A DNA stretch of 64,000 nucleotides from NCBI RefSeq assembly GCF_000941055.1, contig NZ_CP007202.1:2104001-2168000 (forward strand), written 5' to 3'. Below, in pieces: positions 55,637 to 64,000 of the stretch (positions within the stretch are counted from its first letter, which is position 1; each line of letters begins with the position of its first letter). The stretch comes from Siansivirga zeaxanthinifaciens CC-SAMT-1. GTDB taxonomy: Bacteria > Bacteroidota > Bacteroidia > Flavobacteriales > Flavobacteriaceae. The translations under genes and the position numbers were made by a program. A model generated the notes under the pieces. It had not been told where the DNA came from. It saw nothing but the letters and a program-made list of their open reading frames with translations, and searched no databases.

Positions 55637-56581
55637 GTGAAAAAAGGTATCTTTGCCAAAACCTTTCAACACTTTTTATTGAAAACTTCAAATAATAAAG
55701 AAAAACAAATTAGATCGAGTTATGATTTTGATGCACTAAGCCAAGAGCATCCAGAGTTAACCTCGTATATTTTTGAGAATAATTATCAAACAAAAACCTT
55801 AGATTTTGCAAATCCTAAAGCTGTTAAAGCATTAAATACAGCTCTGTTAAAAAAAGATTATGGTATAAAGTATTGGGAGTTTCCAGATTCCAATTTATGT
55901 CCGCCCATTCCAGGTAGAGTTGCTTATATAGATTGTATTTCGCAACTTTTAAAAAAATCAAAAGTAAAACAAAATATAAGGGTTTTAGATGTTGGAGTAG
56001 GCGCGACCTGTATTTATCCTCTTTTAGGACAGTCTCTGTATAAGTGGAACTTTGTAGGAGTAGATATTGATAAAGATTCGTTAAAAACAGCTCAGCAAAT
56101 TATAAATAAAAATAATCTTCAACAGGATATTAAGTTACGCCATCAAGCAAACAAAACGCTTATTTTAAAGGGTGTTTTAAATGCCGAAGACACTTTCTCG
56201 GTATCGATGTGTAATCCGCCATTTTATAAATCTGAAACAGAAGCATTAGAGGCCACAAGCAGAAAACTTAATGGATTAAATAAGCCAACAGATAAAGTTA
56301 TTAGAAATTTTTCAGGTACTCAAAATGAATTGATTTACGAAGGTGGTGAAAAAGCATTTCTTCATAATTACTTATATGAAAGTTCGTTGTTTAAAAACAG
56401 GTGTTTTTGGTTTACTTCGTTAGTATCAAAAAAAGATTTAGTAAAAGGTATAAAACAATCTTTACAGAAGCTTGGAGCTACAGATATTAAAGTTATTAAT
56501 ATGACACATGGTAACAAAATTACTAGAATTGTTGCCTGGACATTTTTAACAAAAGACGAACAAGAAGCCTGGGTAAAATAA
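55637..56581 (+). CDS. rlmF: 23S rRNA (adenine1618-N6)-methyltransferase
   Basis: 314 residues, start GTG 55637. RlmF layout: YDFDALSQEHPELTSYI, DFANPKAVKALNTALLKKDYGIKYWEFPDSNLCPPIPGR, SAM site VLDVGVGATCIYPLLG, VGVDIDKDSL, and catalytic NPPF (SVSMCNPPFYKSETEA). Methylates A1618 of 23S rRNA. A strong terminator separates it from the convergent pckA. Confidence 0.95.
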   Translation: MKKGIFAKTFQHFLLKTSNNKEKQIRSSYDFDALSQEHPELTSYIFENNYQTKTLDFANPKAVKALNTALLKKDYGIKYWEFPDSNLCPPIPGRVAYIDCISQLLKKSKVKQNIRVLDVGVGATCIYPLLGQSLYKWNFVGVDIDKDSLKTAQQIINKNNLQQDIKLRHQANKTLILKGVLNAEDTFSVSMCNPPFYKSETEALEATSRKLNGLNKPTDKVIRNFSGTQNELIYEGGEKAFLHNYLYESSLFKNRCFWFTSLVSKKDLVKGIKQSLQKLGATDIKVINMTHGNKITRIVAWTFLTKDEQEAWVK

Positions 56582-56617
56582 CCAGTTTTTAAAAAAAAAA
56601 TATTTAATAGAAAAAAT

Positions 56618-56643
56618 AAAAGGAGCTCCTTAGGAGCTCCTTC
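56618..56643. terminator. Bidirectional terminator between rlmF and pckA
   Basis: AAGGAGCTCCT-T-AGGAGCTCCTT perfect stem; each arm is itself a palindrome (AGGAGCTCCT). The flanking genes converge. Confidence 0.85.
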
Positions 56644-56662
56644 ATTTTAAAATAAGAACCTA

Positions 56663-58294
56663 TTAAATGTGTTCTTCTAAATGATGATGTTCGTCAATTA
56701 GAGGACCACCTTCAATAATTTGTTGCGTTGCTTGGTGTGCAAATTTCTCAAAGTTTAAATGGAATGAATGTGCTAATTGTATAGCTTTTCCAATATAAGC
56801 TCCTTTTTGTAACCAAGTATTCATTGGGTCTAGCATTTCGGTTGGTACTCCAGGACAATATTTAGGCATAAATAAACCAAATATTGGATTTTGTTCATAA
56901 TCTACATGGTCTAGTTCCCCATTTAAAATAGCGGTAATCATGGCTCTGGTGTATTTAAGTTTAATACGAGATCCAACACCGTAAGGACCAGCGCTCCAAC
57001 CTGTATTAATTAACCATACATTAACACCGGCTTCTTGCATTTTTTTACTTAACATTTCCCCATATTTTGCAGGGTGTAATGGCATAAATGGTTCTCCAAA
57101 ACATGCAGAGAATGAAGGTACAGGTTCTGTAATACCAGCTTCGGTACCTGCCACTTTAGCGGTATAACCAGATATAAAATGGTAAGCTGCTTGACCTGGC
57201 GTTAGTTTAGATACTGGAGGCAATACACCAAAAGCATCACATGTTAAGAAGAAAATGTTTTTAGGGTTGTTTGCATACAATGTTTCTTGGATATTATCAA
57301 TATGATAGATAGGGTAACTAACACGAGTGTTTTGTGTAATGCTACTATCTAAATAATCTGGGTCGCCATCGGCATTAAACACTACATTTTCTAATAAAGC
57401 ACCGGGTCTAATGGCTCTAAAAATGTCTGGTTCTTTCTCTTCGGTTAAGTCAATTACTTTTGCGTAACAGCCACCTTCAAAATTAAAAATGGTATTGTCG
57501 GCAGTCCATCCATGTTCGTCATCTCCAATTAATTTTCTATCAGGATCGGCAGAAAGCGTTGTTTTACCAGTTCCAGATAATCCAAAGAAAATAGCTGTGT
57601 CACCTTTTTTACCAACATTTGCAGAACAGTGCATTGGTAGTACATTTTTTTCTACAGGTAAAATTAAGTTTAAAGCAGAAAAAATACCTTTTTTCATCTC
57701 GCCTGTGTAAGCAGAACCACCAACCAAAGCAATTTTATCGGTAAAATTTATAATTGAAAAATTACCTTGACGAATGCCGTAAGCAGCAGGATCTGGACAC
57801 ACATACCCTGGAGCACACAAAATTAACCAGTCTTCACTAAAGTTTTCAAGTTCTTTTTCACTTGGTCGTAAAAACATATTATAAACAAATAGGTTAGACC
57901 AAGGAAGTTCTGTTACTGTGCGAATGTTTGTTCTAAATTCTGGTTCGGCACATACATAACCATCTCTAACATACAACTCTTTGCCAGAGAGGTATTTAGT
58001 TACTTCGTTTTTAAGTTTATTAAAGTTTTCTGTAGAAACCGGTTTATTGGTTTTTCCCCACCAAACTTTGTCGGCAGTATAATCATCTTTTACAATAAAA
58101 CGATCTTGAGGAGAACGTCCTGTAAATTTGCCAGTATTAATAGATAAGGTACCGTTTTTTGTTTCTTTACCCATTTTTTTATCAACGGTAATTTGCTGAA
58201 GTTTTTCAGGAGATAAGTTCCAATGAGCAGTGACGTTTTTAAGTCCGTAGATTTCTAAGCTTACTTGAGTCTCGACTGTTTGTAAATTATTCAT
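56663..58294 (-). CDS. pckA: Phosphoenolpyruvate carboxykinase (ATP)
   Basis: 543 residues: oxaloacetate + ATP to PEP + ADP + CO2, entry to gluconeogenesis. P-loop FFGLSGTGKTTLSADP, kinase-2 IGDDEHGW, and substrate residues in FTGRSPQDRFIV and LPMHCSANVG. Length and ending (HHHLEEHI) are normal. Upstream lies a 460-bp divergent intergenic region with an operator-like palindrome. Confidence 0.97.
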   Translation of the reverse strand: MNNLQTVETQVSLEIYGLKNVTAHWNLSPEKLQQITVDKKMGKETKNGTLSINTGKFTGRSPQDRFIVKDDYTADKVWWGKTNKPVSTENFNKLKNEVTKYLSGKELYVRDGYVCAEPEFRTNIRTVTELPWSNLFVYNMFLRPSEKELENFSEDWLILCAPGYVCPDPAAYGIRQGNFSIINFTDKIALVGGSAYTGEMKKGIFSALNLILPVEKNVLPMHCSANVGKKGDTAIFFGLSGTGKTTLSADPDRKLIGDDEHGWTADNTIFNFEGGCYAKVIDLTEEKEPDIFRAIRPGALLENVVFNADGDPDYLDSSITQNTRVSYPIYHIDNIQETLYANNPKNIFFLTCDAFGVLPPVSKLTPGQAAYHFISGYTAKVAGTEAGITEPVPSFSACFGEPFMPLHPAKYGEMLSKKMQEAGVNVWLINTGWSAGPYGVGSRIKLKYTRAMITAILNGELDHVDYEQNPIFGLFMPKYCPGVPTEMLDPMNTWLQKGAYIGKAIQLAHSFHLNFEKFAHQATQQIIEGGPLIDEHHHLEEHI

Positions 58295-58758
58295 TTTGTT
58301 CTTTTTTTAAGATTCTTACTAATATTGTTTTGGTTATCTTGCCTTTAATTTAGACAAGTTGTTATGTTTAAATTGATGTTTATTTATAAGATATATCTAA
58401 ATTTGTTTAGTAATTTTACACATCCAAAATCAGCCTGTTTTTTTTATAAGGTATTGGTTGTTTTAATATTACATGATAAAATTACATTCGAAAATTTCAA
58501 AAAAGTATGACGAATGTCATGCTTTTAAAAAGCAGATCACTTTTAAGATATTATGATTATTTTCAGTAAAAAAATATTAATAATGCATACGAAAACGTAT
58601 TCGTAATTATTAATATGTAGTAGTTTTAATTTTTACAACTAAAAGGTGGTTTTATTTTATATTAAAACGGAGAATAAAAAGTAATTTGCTGCAAAACAAG
58701 ACCATAAAAACGCATAAGAATAAAATATTCGATTTTTATTTGAAAAAATATAGAATTT
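58295..58758. other. pckA-bshB1 divergent intergenic region, no gene seen
   Basis: 464 bp of AT-rich sequence between divergent genes. It holds the nested palindrome at 58574-58616; no RNA gene, repeat family or convincing ORF was found, and no exact TAnnTTTG box facing either gene was picked out. Confidence 0.5.
58574..58616. promoter_or_regulatory. Nested palindrome, LacI-type operator-like
   Basis: Core TACGAAAAC/GTATTCGTA (58588-58605) with central CG and one mismatch per arm, the architecture of LacI-family operators; flanked by perfect 11-bp arms ATATTAATAAT / ATTATTAATAT. It lies 280 bp from the pckA start and 143 bp from the bshB1 start. Confidence 0.45.
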
Positions 58759-59478
58759 ATGAAATTAGATATACTTGCCATTGGTGCTCATCCAGACGAT
58801 GTAGAATTAGGTTGTGGAGCACTTATAGCTAAGGAAACCGCAAACGGAAAAAAAGTAGGCATCATCGATTTAACCCGAGGTGAGTTAGGTACCCGAGGTA
58901 CTGCTGAAACTCGTGATATTGAAGCTAAAAACTCCGCTGAAATTTTAAAAGTAGTTGTAAGAGAAAATATGAAATTTGCTGATGGTTTTTTTGTAAATGA
59001 TAAAAAACATCAATTGGCATTAATTAGAATGATTAGAAAATATCAACCAGAAATTGTTTTATGTAATGCCATCGACGATAGACATATCGATCATGGGAAA
59101 GGAAGTAAATTAGCTTCGGATGCATGTTTTTTAAGCGGACTCTTAAAAATTGAAACAAAAGACGATGCAGGTGCATTGCAAAAACCATGGCGTCCCAAAC
59201 AAGTATATCATTACATGCAGTGGAAAAATCTAGAACCCGATTTTGTTGTAGATGTTTCTGAGTTTATAGATATTAAAATGAAATCGGTATTAGCATATAA
59301 AACACAGTTTTACGATGAAAACAGTAAAGAGCCACAGACGCCAATTTCAAGTAAAAATTTTACCGATAGTATTATTTACAGAGCACGAGATTTAGGACGT
59401 TTGGTGGGCGTAGAATACGCCGAAGGATTTAATGTTGAGCGTTATGTGGCTGTAGATAGTTTATTTGATTTAAAATAG
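58759..59478 (+). CDS. bshB1: Bacillithiol biosynthesis deacetylase BshB1
   Basis: 239 residues: removes acetate from GlcNAc-malate to give GlcN-malate, step 2 of bacillithiol synthesis. PIG-L/LmbE fold with AHPDDVELGCG zinc motif, LTRGELGTRG, DDRHIDHGKGSKLASDACFLSG and a C-terminal RARDLGRLVGVEYAEGF, all typical of BshB1. BshA and BshC are not in the window. Confidence 0.95.
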   Translation: MKLDILAIGAHPDDVELGCGALIAKETANGKKVGIIDLTRGELGTRGTAETRDIEAKNSAEILKVVVRENMKFADGFFVNDKKHQLALIRMIRKYQPEIVLCNAIDDRHIDHGKGSKLASDACFLSGLLKIETKDDAGALQKPWRPKQVYHYMQWKNLEPDFVVDVSEFIDIKMKSVLAYKTQFYDENSKEPQTPISSKNFTDSIIYRARDLGRLVGVEYAEGFNVERYVAVDSLFDLK

Positions 59479-59575
59479 GATGGAATAATTGAAGTTCTAT
59501 ATTTTTTAATAAGTATAAGCAGATGAATTAGTTGTAATTATTTTAAAAAAATAAATAAAAAATATTAAAAAAGTC

Positions 59576-59607
59576 TTTGTAGAAAAGAATGAAATCAATT
59601 ACATTTG
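59576..59607 (+). promoter_or_regulatory. tRNA-His promoter
   Basis: TTTG (59576-59579), 20 nt, TACATTTG (59600-59607), consensus in both boxes; 27 bp before the tRNA. Confidence 0.75.
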
Positions 59608-59634
59608 CACTCGCATTTATAATGCACGCTACAT

Positions 59635-59709
59635 GGTGGTTGTAGCTCAGTTGGTTAGAGCATTGGTTTGTGGTACCAAGGGTCGCCGGTTCGAGCCCGG
59701 TCTTCCACC
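59635..59709 (+). tRNA. tRNA-His (anticodon GUG)
   Basis: The extra G-1 (59635) faces C73, as required for His tRNA. D-arm GCTC/GAGC, anticodon stem TTGGT/ACCAA with loop TTGTGGT, T-stem GCCGG/CCGGT with TTCGAGC. Acceptor GTGGTTG/CTTCCAC has U-U at positions 5-68 and 6-67. No CCA encoded. Own promoter upstream and terminator downstream. Confidence 0.94.
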
Positions 59710-59720
59710 CAAAATAAAAG

Positions 59721-59748
59721 CCTTTCAATTTATTGAAAGGTTTTTTTT
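59721..59748 (+). terminator. Terminator after tRNA-His
   Basis: CCTTTCAAT-TT-ATTGAAAGG stem followed by eight T. Confidence 0.92.
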
Positions 59749-59776
59749 GTGGTTTAAACTTTTAACAGGAAATAAA

Positions 59777-59816
59777 AAAAGAGGTTTTTCAAATAAATAG
59801 AAAAACCTCTTTTTAT
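59777..59816 (-). terminator. Terminator of the M28 peptidase genes
   Basis: AGAGGTTTTTC / GAAAAACCTCT stem with an 8-9 nt loop; on the minus strand it is followed by a T-run. It lies 22 bp past the stop at 59838. Confidence 0.85.
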
Positions 59817-59837
59817 AGTATTTAATTAAAGTATACT

Positions 59838-60848
59838 TTATTTAAGTTTTATTCTTTCTTCACGGTTAGCCAGTTCCCAAGCGGTGCTAAAAACCAAACG
59901 GGTTCTTGTTTCTAATAAATCGTATTCAATTTTATCTGGTGTGTCTGTAGGTTTGTGGTAATCGTCGTGAGTTCCATTAAAATAGAAAATAACTGGAATG
60001 TTGTTTTTCGCAAAATTGTAATGATCTGATCTGTAGTAAAAACGATTTGGATCGTTTTTATCATTAAAAGTATAATCGAATTCCATATTAAAATATTTCT
60101 TATTAACGGCTTCAGAAATATCGTGTAATTCTTGACTTAATTTATCTGAACCAATAAGATAAACATAGTTTTTATTGTCTTTATGTTTATCATCAATTCT
60201 ACCAATCATATCTATATTTAAATTGGCCACCGTATTTTTTAATGGAAATACAGGATCTACATCTGTGTAATATCGCGAGCCATATAACCCAATTTCTTCA
60301 CCTGTTACGTGTAAAAATAAGATTGTTCGTTTTGGTGCAAATCCTGCATTTTCGGCACGCTTAAAAGCTTTTGCAATTTCTAAAATAGCAATTGTACCAG
60401 AGCCGTCATCATCGGCACCATTATTAATACTTCCATCTTTTGAAATACCAATATGATCTAGATGGGCTGAAATTATAATAACTTCTTCTGGTTTTTCACT
60501 ACCTTTTATATAGGCTAAAACGTTTTCTGAAGCTTTGATGCCATTAGGTAAAAACGATTGAGGTATCTCTTGAAAATAATCATCTTCAGAAAGAGGTGAA
60601 GCTATTTTCATGGACTCGTATTGTTCTTTTAAAAAATTAATGGCTTTTTTTTGTCCAGGTTCTCCTGTTTTTCTTCCTTCAAAATCATCGGAAGCATAAA
60701 TGTATAATTCCTGCTTTAAAGTTTCGGCTTTAATAGTTTTTGAAAATTCTGAAACAGCAGCATCTAATTCTAGATTTTCTGTATTTTGTGAAGTTATACA
60801 AGATACATTTAAAATAGTAATCGCTAAAAGTATAGCTATTTTTTTCAT
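59838..60848 (-). CDS. M28-family zinc metallopeptidase, lipoprotein (copy 1)
   Basis: 336 residues. Lipobox LNVSC at the end of a signal peptide, so membrane-anchored outside the cytoplasm. Zinc and catalytic residues: His-x-Asp in SAHLDHIG, Asp in NGADDDGSGT, Glu-Glu in GEEIGLYGS, Asp in LNIDMIGRID, and the late His in YRSDHYNFA. Aminopeptidase activity expected. Closely similar to the adjacent upstream gene, so a tandem duplicate. Confidence 0.93.
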   Translation of the reverse strand: MKKIAILLAITILNVSCITSQNTENLELDAAVSEFSKTIKAETLKQELYIYASDDFEGRKTGEPGQKKAINFLKEQYESMKIASPLSEDDYFQEIPQSFLPNGIKASENVLAYIKGSEKPEEVIIISAHLDHIGISKDGSINNGADDDGSGTIAILEIAKAFKRAENAGFAPKRTILFLHVTGEEIGLYGSRYYTDVDPVFPLKNTVANLNIDMIGRIDDKHKDNKNYVYLIGSDKLSQELHDISEAVNKKYFNMEFDYTFNDKNDPNRFYYRSDHYNFAKNNIPVIFYFNGTHDDYHKPTDTPDKIEYDLLETRTRLVFSTAWELANREERIKLK

Positions 60849-60911
60849 TTCGGTTAAATTTATTTAATACGATATTACGAAAATGAATTAATAGACTTAC
60901 TTATTTTTTAG

Positions 60912-61964
60912 TTAATTTAACAATTCATTATCGATATCTAATGCGAGCTTCTTGTCTTGGTTTGCAATTTGCCAAGCTGTAGCAAAAATAAATTTTGTAC
61001 GTTTTTCTAAAAGTTCGTATTCTATTTTATCGGGAGTGTCTGAGGGTAAATGATAATCTTCATGCTCACCGTTAAAATAAAAAATAACAGGAATATTTTT
61101 TACGGCAAAATTATAATGGTCTGACCTGTTGTAATATTGATTTCTGTCGTTCTCTGCATTGAAGCGATAATCTAATTCAATATGATAAAACGTGTTATTT
61201 ATTTTTTCAGATAGATAATGTAATTCTTTACTAAGTCTATCGGCACCAATAATATATAAGTAGTTTTTGTTGTTTTTATGCCTGTCGTCTACACGACCAA
61301 TCATATCTATATTTAAATTGGTTACGGTATTTTCTAACGGAAACACGGGGTGTTTTGTGTAAAATTCCGATCCTTTTTTACCCAATTCTTCTCCAGTTAA
61401 ATGAAGAAATAAAATACTTCTTTTTGGACCGAAACCATCTTTTTGAGCTAAATGAAACGCTTCAGCCATTTCCATAAGGGCTACAGTACCTGAGCCATCG
61501 TCGTCGGCACCATAATTAATTTCGTTTTCTTCTGTAACCCCTAAATGGTCTAAATGTGCCGATATTATAACAATTTCTTCTGGTTTTTCGCTTCCTTTTA
61601 TATAAGCCAAAACATTTTCTGATGCCTTAATACCATCAGAAAAGAAAGTTTCTGGTATGGTTTGAAAATAATTTGAGTTTCCGAAAGGTGAGGCTATACC
61701 TTTGTTTGTATAATACGTTTTTAAATAGTTTGCTGCTTTTTTTTGTCCAGGTTCACCTGCTCGTCTTCCTTGAAACTCTTTAGAATCAAACTCATAAAGA
61801 TATGTTTTTAACTCTTGAGATGTAATGGTATTAGCATAATTACATATAGTCGCACTGTCCTTAATTTGAATACTATCTTTTAAGTTTTGTATTCTTGCTG
61901 TGTACCTAGGTTTAGAGCAAGTGCCAACAATAATAAAGGCAGAGAGAATTGAAATGATTTTCAT
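60912..61964 (-). CDS. M28-family zinc metallopeptidase, lipoprotein (copy 2)
   Basis: 350 residues. Lipobox VGTC (IIVGTCSKP). Same active-site set as the downstream copy: SAHLDHLG, YGADDDGSGT, GEELGKKGS, DMIGRVD, RSDHYNF. The two share long identical runs such as DGIKASENVLAYIKGSEKPE, so duplication is fairly recent. A 63-bp gap separates them; one terminator follows the pair. Confidence 0.93.
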   Translation of the reverse strand: MKIISILSAFIIVGTCSKPRYTARIQNLKDSIQIKDSATICNYANTITSQELKTYLYEFDSKEFQGRRAGEPGQKKAANYLKTYYTNKGIASPFGNSNYFQTIPETFFSDGIKASENVLAYIKGSEKPEEIVIISAHLDHLGVTEENEINYGADDDGSGTVALMEMAEAFHLAQKDGFGPKRSILFLHLTGEELGKKGSEFYTKHPVFPLENTVTNLNIDMIGRVDDRHKNNKNYLYIIGADRLSKELHYLSEKINNTFYHIELDYRFNAENDRNQYYNRSDHYNFAVKNIPVIFYFNGEHEDYHLPSDTPDKIEYELLEKRTKFIFATAWQIANQDKKLALDIDNELLN

Positions 61965-62088
61965 GCGTGCTTTTTATTTTAATTTTATAAGCTACCAATA
62001 ATCCAATTCTTAGGGCTAGAAATGATTTATTATATTTCTTTAAAATACAAATATAATTAATAACAAGAAATTACTTACTAATTACTTA

Positions 62089-62580
62089 CTAATTAATTTC
62101 TAATTCTTCTAATTCAGAAATAATTTCTTCACTATTTTCAATATCAGACTCATTAATTTCAATAGATTCAATATCGTTGGTCTCTATTTGAATATCTTCT
62201 ATTTCGGTGTCGTTCATGTCGATAGATTCTAAATCGGTGTCATCAATTTCTAAAGCATCTAAATCTAAACTTTCAAGTTCATCGATGGCTTCTTCTTCAT
62301 GAATGTTTCCTATTTCTTCTAAAACTTCGGTGTTAACGACTTCGGGCGTATTAAATAGCGCTTTGTAAGTTGTAATAGTTAAAGCGCAAATAGTTAAATA
62401 AAATGTAAATGGAATTATTTTTTTTACTTCGCCAGTTTTTTTAGATAAATAAAAAGCTGCGAAACCAAAAGCAAAGGCTCCAATAGCAGGCAAAATAGCC
62501 AAATTTGATATGGGTAATACCGAAAAAAGGATTGCGAAAAACGCTGCTATTACAGCTAAAATGGTAAATAATTTTTTCAT
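62089..62580 (-). CDS. Membrane protein with a long acidic pseudo-repeat tail
   Basis: 163 residues. The first about 85 residues make three membrane helices (LFTILAVIAAFFAILFSVLPI; ILPAIGAFAFGFAAFYL; IIPFTFYLTICALTITTY). The remaining about 80 are almost only Asp, Glu, Ile, Ser and Asn in degenerate units of about 9-10 (LESIDMNDTE, IEDIQIETND, IESIEINESD). The charged tail could bind cations or partners. No family known to me. Lies 3 bp after the DUF3108 gene. Confidence 0.75.
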   Translation of the reverse strand: MKKLFTILAVIAAFFAILFSVLPISNLAILPAIGAFAFGFAAFYLSKKTGEVKKIIPFTFYLTICALTITTYKALFNTPEVVNTEVLEEIGNIHEEEAIDELESLDLDALEIDDTDLESIDMNDTEIEDIQIETNDIESIEINESDIENSEEIISELEELEIN

Positions 62581-62583
62581 TTA

Positions 62584-63348
62584 TTAGTTTTTTAAACCAG
62601 TGGCAGATTTAATTTTTAACTCACCATTACCAACAGGAATTTTAAATTTACCGTAAACAAGAATTTTGTTTTGGTCTGCAGTTAACCAAATTAGGTTATT
62701 ATTTGCACCTTGCAACACATTACTTTTACTAGATCCAACACTTAATTTGAAGCACTCTTTTTTACCTATGGCAGTGTTTATTGTTTCTTTTCCTAAGTAA
62801 GTAACTTTAGCCTTAACTTCTTCTCTGTCAAAAATAATAGTAAAGTTTTTACTGGTGCCAACAGATAAATTTTTAAAATCGATAAGTCTTAAACTATATA
62901 TTGTTGATACGATATCTTTTGTACCCGAGTTTATTTTTACATCTTTATTTTCTACTTGGTTGTTTTTCTTTTTTTGTAAACTTTTAACCGTGTTCGTTTT
63001 ATGGCTAAAAGTATATTTCATGTATTTGTAATAACTACCTTCATTAATGTCTCGAGTATGTAGAAAAGGCGTTAAAGTGCTAGGGTGTACGTAGGTTTCG
63101 TATAAATCTCTAATTTTAAAGAAACTGTCCCATTTGCTGTAAGTAGCCGCTGTACATTTTAATTTTAATAAAGTTGCTTTAGATGTTTTTACGGTGCTAG
63201 TTTCTAAAGTAACTTGAGCTAAATCGTTTAAAATACCAGACATGTTGTAGGAGGCAGTGTAAACTAATTTTTCACCAGAGTTTACAGCAGTATTTTGGGC
63301 GCTTAGCTTTAGCGATAATAAAAAGATAAAAATTATTGAAAGTCGCAT
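62584..63348 (-). CDS. DUF3108 exported protein
   Basis: 254 residues. Signal peptide (MRLSIIFIFLLSLKLSAQ), then the DUF3108 pattern: NSGEKLVYTASYNMSGI, YVHPSTLTPFLHTRDINEGSYYK, STIYSLRLIDFKNLSVG, and LIWLTADQNKILVYGKFKIPVG. A beta-rich periplasmic protein found widely in Bacteroidota. Function unknown. First gene of a pair with the acidic-tail membrane protein. Confidence 0.88.
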   Translation of the reverse strand: MRLSIIFIFLLSLKLSAQNTAVNSGEKLVYTASYNMSGILNDLAQVTLETSTVKTSKATLLKLKCTAATYSKWDSFFKIRDLYETYVHPSTLTPFLHTRDINEGSYYKYMKYTFSHKTNTVKSLQKKKNNQVENKDVKINSGTKDIVSTIYSLRLIDFKNLSVGTSKNFTIIFDREEVKAKVTYLGKETINTAIGKKECFKLSVGSSKSNVLQGANNNLIWLTADQNKILVYGKFKIPVGNGELKIKSATGLKN

Positions 63349-63566
63349 ATTTATTTTATAAGTTAAATTCTATAACGTAACCAATTACATTTATTGTGCC
63401 GAAAATACGATGCTTTAATAAATTATACTAATTTTTTATTTTCTGATTTTATATCTACTTGTCTGACTGATATTTGTCATAGTTTCTTGGTTTTATCTGA
63501 ATTACTTTTATAAAAGAAGCTTATTCATTTTAAAAATTTTAGAATGAAACTACTTAAAATATTAAG

Positions 63567-64000
63567 ATGAAAACAATTCTTTTACCAACAGATTTTTCTA
63601 TAAACTCTATTAATGCCATTAATTATGCCATCGAATTGTATAAAAATGAAACTTGTAAATTTTATTTGCTTAATGTGCAAAGGGCATCCTCATTTATATC
63701 GGATGATATGATGGCGGTTACATCTACGGCTACAATTTACAATACCATTATTGATGCAGCAAAGAAATCGTTATCCAATATAATTAAGCGCATCAACAAG
63801 CATTACAACAACCCTAAACATACATTTGAGACGCTAGTTGATTACGATAATTTTATAGACTCTATCAATCAGGTTTCAGAATTAAAACAAATTGATTTAA
63901 TTATTATGGGCACAAAAGGTGCTACCGGTTTAAAACAAGTTGTTTTTGGCAGTAACACGGTAAAAGTTATTCAGCGTTGCCATTTGCCTGTTTTGGTAAT
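63567..64000 (+). CDS. Universal stress protein (UspA-type), 3' end beyond window
   Basis: The frame opens at ATG 63567 (MKTILLPTDFSINSINAINYAIEL) and runs to the window end, 144 codons, no stop. The ATP-type signature GTKGATGLKQVVFGSNTVKVI near the end fits the Usp fold (G-x2-G-x9-G-S/T). Bacteroidota Usp proteins often carry two tandem domains, so more may follow. Confidence 0.9.
   Translation, partial: MKTILLPTDFSINSINAINYAIELYKNETCKFYLLNVQRASSFISDDMMAVTSTATIYNTIIDAAKKSLSNIIKRINKHYNNPKHTFETLVDYDNFIDSINQVSELKQIDLIIMGTKGATGLKQVVFGSNTVKVIQRCHLPVLV

Overview
The window looks like a chromosomal segment of a marine-type member of the Flavobacteriaceae (Bacteroidota). It is strongly AT-rich. Promoters fit the Bacteroidota pattern (TTG about 19-20 nt upstream of TAnnTTTG). 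Ribosome-binding sites are weak and TTG starts recur. Two very large secreted proteins end in type IX secretion (T9SS) C-terminal sorting domains. DUF4290, DUF2911, a GGGP-synthase-type UbiA prenyltransferase, a KdsC-like phosphatase, BshB1 and a ResB-CcsA fusion are all typical of the group.

Layout. 1-12.7 kb: the end of hisS, an intact 2113-residue T9SS protein, a second T9SS protein gene that has lost its 5' end to an IS256-family element, and the eroded remains of an integrative element (frameshifted tyrosine recombinase plus two small unknown genes) beside a tRNA-Met gene. 12.8-22.7 kb: housekeeping genes (START-like protein, class IV aminotransferase, YqgE, HU, fmt-recQ-ATPase, a ParDE-type toxin-antitoxin pair, DUF493-DUF4290-murA). 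22.8-36.9 kb: seventeen consecutive minus-strand genes forming a light and photo-oxidative-stress island. It contains four photolyase/cryptochrome genes of different classes, folE, TspO, glutathione peroxidase, two SDR proteins, a flavin reductase, an AarF/UbiB kinase, a SRPBCC protein, the small families DUF2256 and TIGR03643, and a TetR-like regulator at the upstream end. 37-46.2 kb: aquaporin, DUF2911, a FrnE-like DsbA, a transport/catabolic cluster (Gfo/Idh/MocA oxidoreductase, sodium symporter, 36-residue membrane peptide, secreted PIG-L deacetylase) and CorA. 46.2-50.4 kb: MscS, Maf, UbiA, KdsC-like and DUF2520 genes, and a group III truncated haemoglobin. 50.5-64 kb: the ResB-CcsA cytochrome c biogenesis fusion, MscL, RlmF, pckA, BshB1, tRNA-His, two tandem M28 peptidase lipoproteins, an acidic-tailed membrane protein, a DUF3108 protein and the start of a universal stress protein.

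How the genes fit together. The strongest system-level signal is the photolyase island. Two points within it, upstream of the TetR gene and upstream of an unknown 143-residue gene, share the same promoter module: TTTTGTTTAA, 16 nt, TTAAACATTTT, 1 nt, then a TAnnTTT(G/A) -7 box, with identical spacing. This suggests co-regulation of the two halves, with the TetR-like protein as an obvious but unproven candidate regulator. FolE could feed pterin/folate antenna chromophores to the photolyases; TspO, glutathione peroxidase and the flavin and quinone-related proteins fit defence against photosensitised oxidation. At the other end, IS256 insertion followed by a deletion best explains the truncated T9SS gene: the IS has no target-site duplication and its two flanks belong to unrelated sequence.

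All functional calls were made by reading the sequence without database searches.
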